Positions 14,967-16,368 of a stretch of DNA of 16,368 nt are shown in pieces. Where the stretch lies: NCBI GenBank assembly GCA_002477905.1, contig DLLB01000065.1, positions 20,693-37,060 of the forward strand. The letters are read 5' to 3'. The DNA is from Clostridiales bacterium UBA7573. Its GTDB lineage: Bacteria; Bacillota; Clostridia; Oscillospirales; CAG-272. Numbering within the stretch: the stretch's first letter is position 1; each line of letters starts with the position of its first letter. The notes beneath the pieces are model-generated. The model had not been told where the DNA came from, searched no databases, and worked only from the letters and a program-made list of their open reading frames with translations. Both the position numbers and the translations under genes were made by a program.

Positions 14967-15253
14967 TCTTCCGCCCTCTCTTTCGCTTCGCATACAGAAA
15001 AGCCCATTACAACAAAGCCTTTTTTGCAGAACCGTTCGTCATCCACGATGTAGGTAATGCGGGTAAGAACGGAACGCCCGCTATATCCGGCTCTTGAATC
15101 GTCCAATTCATTCAGCGCCAAATAGTCGCCAACCTTGAAGTTCCGGTCATTTTCCCGGATTTCAAATGCCTTTTTGCCGTCGATGATGTCACCGAAATAG
15201 GTCGGTTCGGTTTTCAGCGCATGAATTATGCCGTAATTCGGTGTATTTGTCAT
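14963..15253 (-). CDS. DUF3850 protein (ASCH/PUA-like)
   Basis: This 96-residue protein matches the DUF3850 pattern: IIHALKTEPTYFGDIIDGKK, then AFEIRENDRNFKVGDYLALNE, a variable loop, and VLTRITYIVDDERFCKKGFVVMGF. The family is related to ASCH/PUA-like domains, which can bind RNA or modified nucleic acid, but its phage role is not known. The ATG at 15253 overlaps the VRR-NUC stop as ATGA and has GAGGG upstream; the frame extends to 15361 but that part is inside the nuclease gene. Its own stop overlaps the ssb start, so three genes are translationally linked. Confidence 0.88.
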   Translation of the reverse strand: MTNTPNYGIIHALKTEPTYFGDIIDGKKAFEIRENDRNFKVGDYLALNELDDSRAGYSGRSVLTRITYIVDDERFCKKGFVVMGFSVCEAKERAEE

Positions 15254-15711
15254 TTGTCTGTCCCTCTCATTCCAAGATATTTTGTGATTGTGTCCTTTGC
15301 ATTCTCCCAACCGACGCAGACGTGTGCGGAATAGCCCTGTGCCATCAGATCGGACAGCCATTCGTTCTGTTTGTCGGTGGTTTTGTTCTTCCCGACTTTC
15401 AGTTCGATGTACAGCCCATGAAAGCCGCCACGGGCGACAGGCAAGCAGATGTCCGGAACCCCTGCCTTTACGCCTTGCCGTTTCAGGTTTGCCGCTTCAA
15501 AACGATTTCGCTTGCCGCCGTTTGGAATGTGGTACATCAGGCGCAGTTCCGGAAATGTTTGTCGTACTGTAAAAGCCCATTGAAACAGCGCCGCTTGTTC
15601 CATTGCTTCGTGCTGTACCTCACGGCGGCGAACCGCTCCCGGCGGCTTTGCCTGTGTGTCCGTTCCGGTTTGTAATGCTTTCAGCCATTCGTCAAATTCA
15701 TTGTCCGTCAT
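15250..15711 (-). CDS. VRR-NUC nuclease
   Basis: This 153-residue protein is a stand-alone VRR-NUC domain, a PD-(D/E)xK nuclease family found in phages and in FAN1; phage forms are thought to cut branched or flap DNA during replication or recombination. The core is complete: acidic helix with EQAALFQW (Glu38), HIPNGGKRN at 61-69, GVPDI with Asp87, YIELKVGK with Glu103 and Lys105, and KQNEWLSDL with Gln115. The ATG at 15711 is inside the end of the methyltransferase gene (14-base overlap), with GAGGGAG upstream; the frame opens to 15753 but that part is the methyltransferase shadow. The overlap shows the two genes share one transcript. Confidence 0.92.
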   Translation of the reverse strand: MTDNEFDEWLKALQTGTDTQAKPPGAVRRREVQHEAMEQAALFQWAFTVRQTFPELRLMYHIPNGGKRNRFEAANLKRQGVKAGVPDICLPVARGGFHGLYIELKVGKNKTTDKQNEWLSDLMAQGYSAHVCVGWENAKDTITKYLGMRGTDK

Positions 15712-16368
15712 CCTGACCCGCTCCCTCTCTGATGTAATCTGCGATATATCCAATCACCCGCAATGCGCAGGGGATAGCAAGAGAATTTCCAAGCTGGCGG
15801 TATCGTGTGCCGTCCACGTCCAGTTTGTTATGCCAACCGATCAACTGCTTTTTGGCCGGAATTCTTCTGACCGTTTTCCCTTTGATTTCCTTGTCGGTGA
15901 TGTATGCGGCTTTGTAAAATTCGTATTCTTCGTCGGTCATGGTTTCAATCTTCCGAAGAACCGTCCAAAAATCCGGATAGCCCTGCAAGCGTTCGCATTC
16001 TTTCGGTGTCGGCCGCCGCACGCACCAATACACAAATTCTTCAACCGTCATTTCGTATGCTACACCGTGTCGGTCTGCCGTGTTCAGCGTAAAGCACACA
16101 TCCTTGTTCACGCCGTTTCCGTTCGGCCCGTTTTGATCTTCACGCCCGAACATTGACCCTTGCAAAGAGTAAGCGACGGCAGACGGCCCCTTTGCAATGA
16201 GCGTTTGTGCGACACCGCTTTGCGATATACTGAAATCATAAAGGGCATTTTTTCCCTGATTGAAAGCCGCTCGATCAATGGCATATACCACACACGGAAG
16301 TCCGTCTGCGTCTTGATGTTTGGTAAGAAGTGTTTTTGCCTTTTCGCCTGTGACTGTCTGATTGTATG
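15698..16368 (-). CDS. C5 cytosine DNA methyltransferase, C-terminal part
   Basis: The open frame reaches the right edge, so the start and the catalytic PC motif lie outside. The visible 223 residues hold the end of the target-recognition part (TLLTKHQDADGLPCVVYAID; AYSLQGSMFGREDQNGPNG) and two diagnostic motifs: motif IX RRPTPKECERLQGYPD and motif X YRQLGNSLAIP. Between them are 54 residues with a DEEYEFYKAAYITDKE stretch, longer than in compact enzymes. This type of enzyme methylates C5 of cytosine in phage DNA, commonly as protection from host restriction. No partner restriction enzyme is visible in the window. Target sequence cannot be read from this part. An internal GTG at 16291 is not a start; the frame is open well past it. 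Confidence 0.92.
   Translation of the reverse strand, partial: YNQTVTGEKAKTLLTKHQDADGLPCVVYAIDRAAFNQGKNALYDFSISQSGVAQTLIAKGPSAVAYSLQGSMFGREDQNGPNGNGVNKDVCFTLNTADRHGVAYEMTVEEFVYWCVRRPTPKECERLQGYPDFWTVLRKIETMTDEEYEFYKAAYITDKEIKGKTVRRIPAKKQLIGWHNKLDVDGTRYRQLGNSLAIPCALRVIGYIADYIREGAGQDDGQ

Noticed and set aside
1..16368. Stop-codon reassignment (TGA or TAG read as amino acid), as in some gut phages
   Set aside because: TGA, TAG and TAA all occur as normal gene ends followed at once by new starts, and no gene is broken by in-frame stops.
1..16368. tRNA genes, integrase, attachment sites, insertion sequences or defence genes
   Set aside because: I looked for these on both strands and saw no supporting sequence; the space is fully occupied by phage structural, packaging and replication genes.

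Overview
The window is part of a tailed-phage (siphovirus, HK97-type head) genome, most likely a prophage or temperate phage of a Gram-positive, Clostridia-like gut bacterium. This reading rests on the gene order HNH - small terminase - large terminase - portal - ClpP-like protease - capsid - connectors - tail, on strong AGGAGG-type ribosome binding sites, and on the style of the proteins (VRR-NUC nuclease, DUF3850, Dit/Tal tail tip). The host assignment is an inference; no host gene is visible. Every credible gene lies on the minus strand, so transcription runs from the right edge to the left. The genes are tightly packed, with frequent ATGA or GTGA stop/start overlaps, and the standard genetic code is used.

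Right part (about 13.27-16.37 kb), early/replication module: the C-terminal part of a C5 cytosine DNA methyltransferase cut by the window edge, a VRR-NUC nuclease, a DUF3850 protein, a single-stranded DNA-binding protein, a 206-residue protein of unknown function, a 66-residue unknown protein, and a 154-residue helical protein that sits where late-gene regulators usually sit. A short intergenic region follows. It carries a promoter-like sequence and, a few tens of bases downstream, a rho-independent terminator that lies in front of all late genes.

Middle part (about 7.5-13.14 kb), packaging and head module: HNH endonuclease, P27-type small terminase, large terminase, HK97-type portal, ClpP-like head maturation protease and major capsid protein with an N-terminal coiled-coil scaffold domain. 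Together these build the prohead and fill it with DNA.

Left part (1-7.5 kb), head-tail joining and tail module: gp6-like connector, head-closure protein, HK97 gp10-like protein, tail terminator, major tail protein, a G/GT tail-assembly chaperone pair joined by a -1 ribosomal frameshift, an 867-residue tape measure protein with 44-residue repeats, distal tail protein (Dit), and a tail-associated endopeptidase-type protein (Tal). Tal runs off the left edge inside a 75-bp tandem repeat.

I see no integrase, repressor, lysis gene, tRNA, CRISPR array, insertion sequence or defence island here. The most notable items are a frameshift site with all three expected signals (upstream SD-like element, slippery C CCA AAC, downstream stem-loop), the promoter-then-terminator leader suggesting late-gene antitermination, and the unassigned proteins of the early module.
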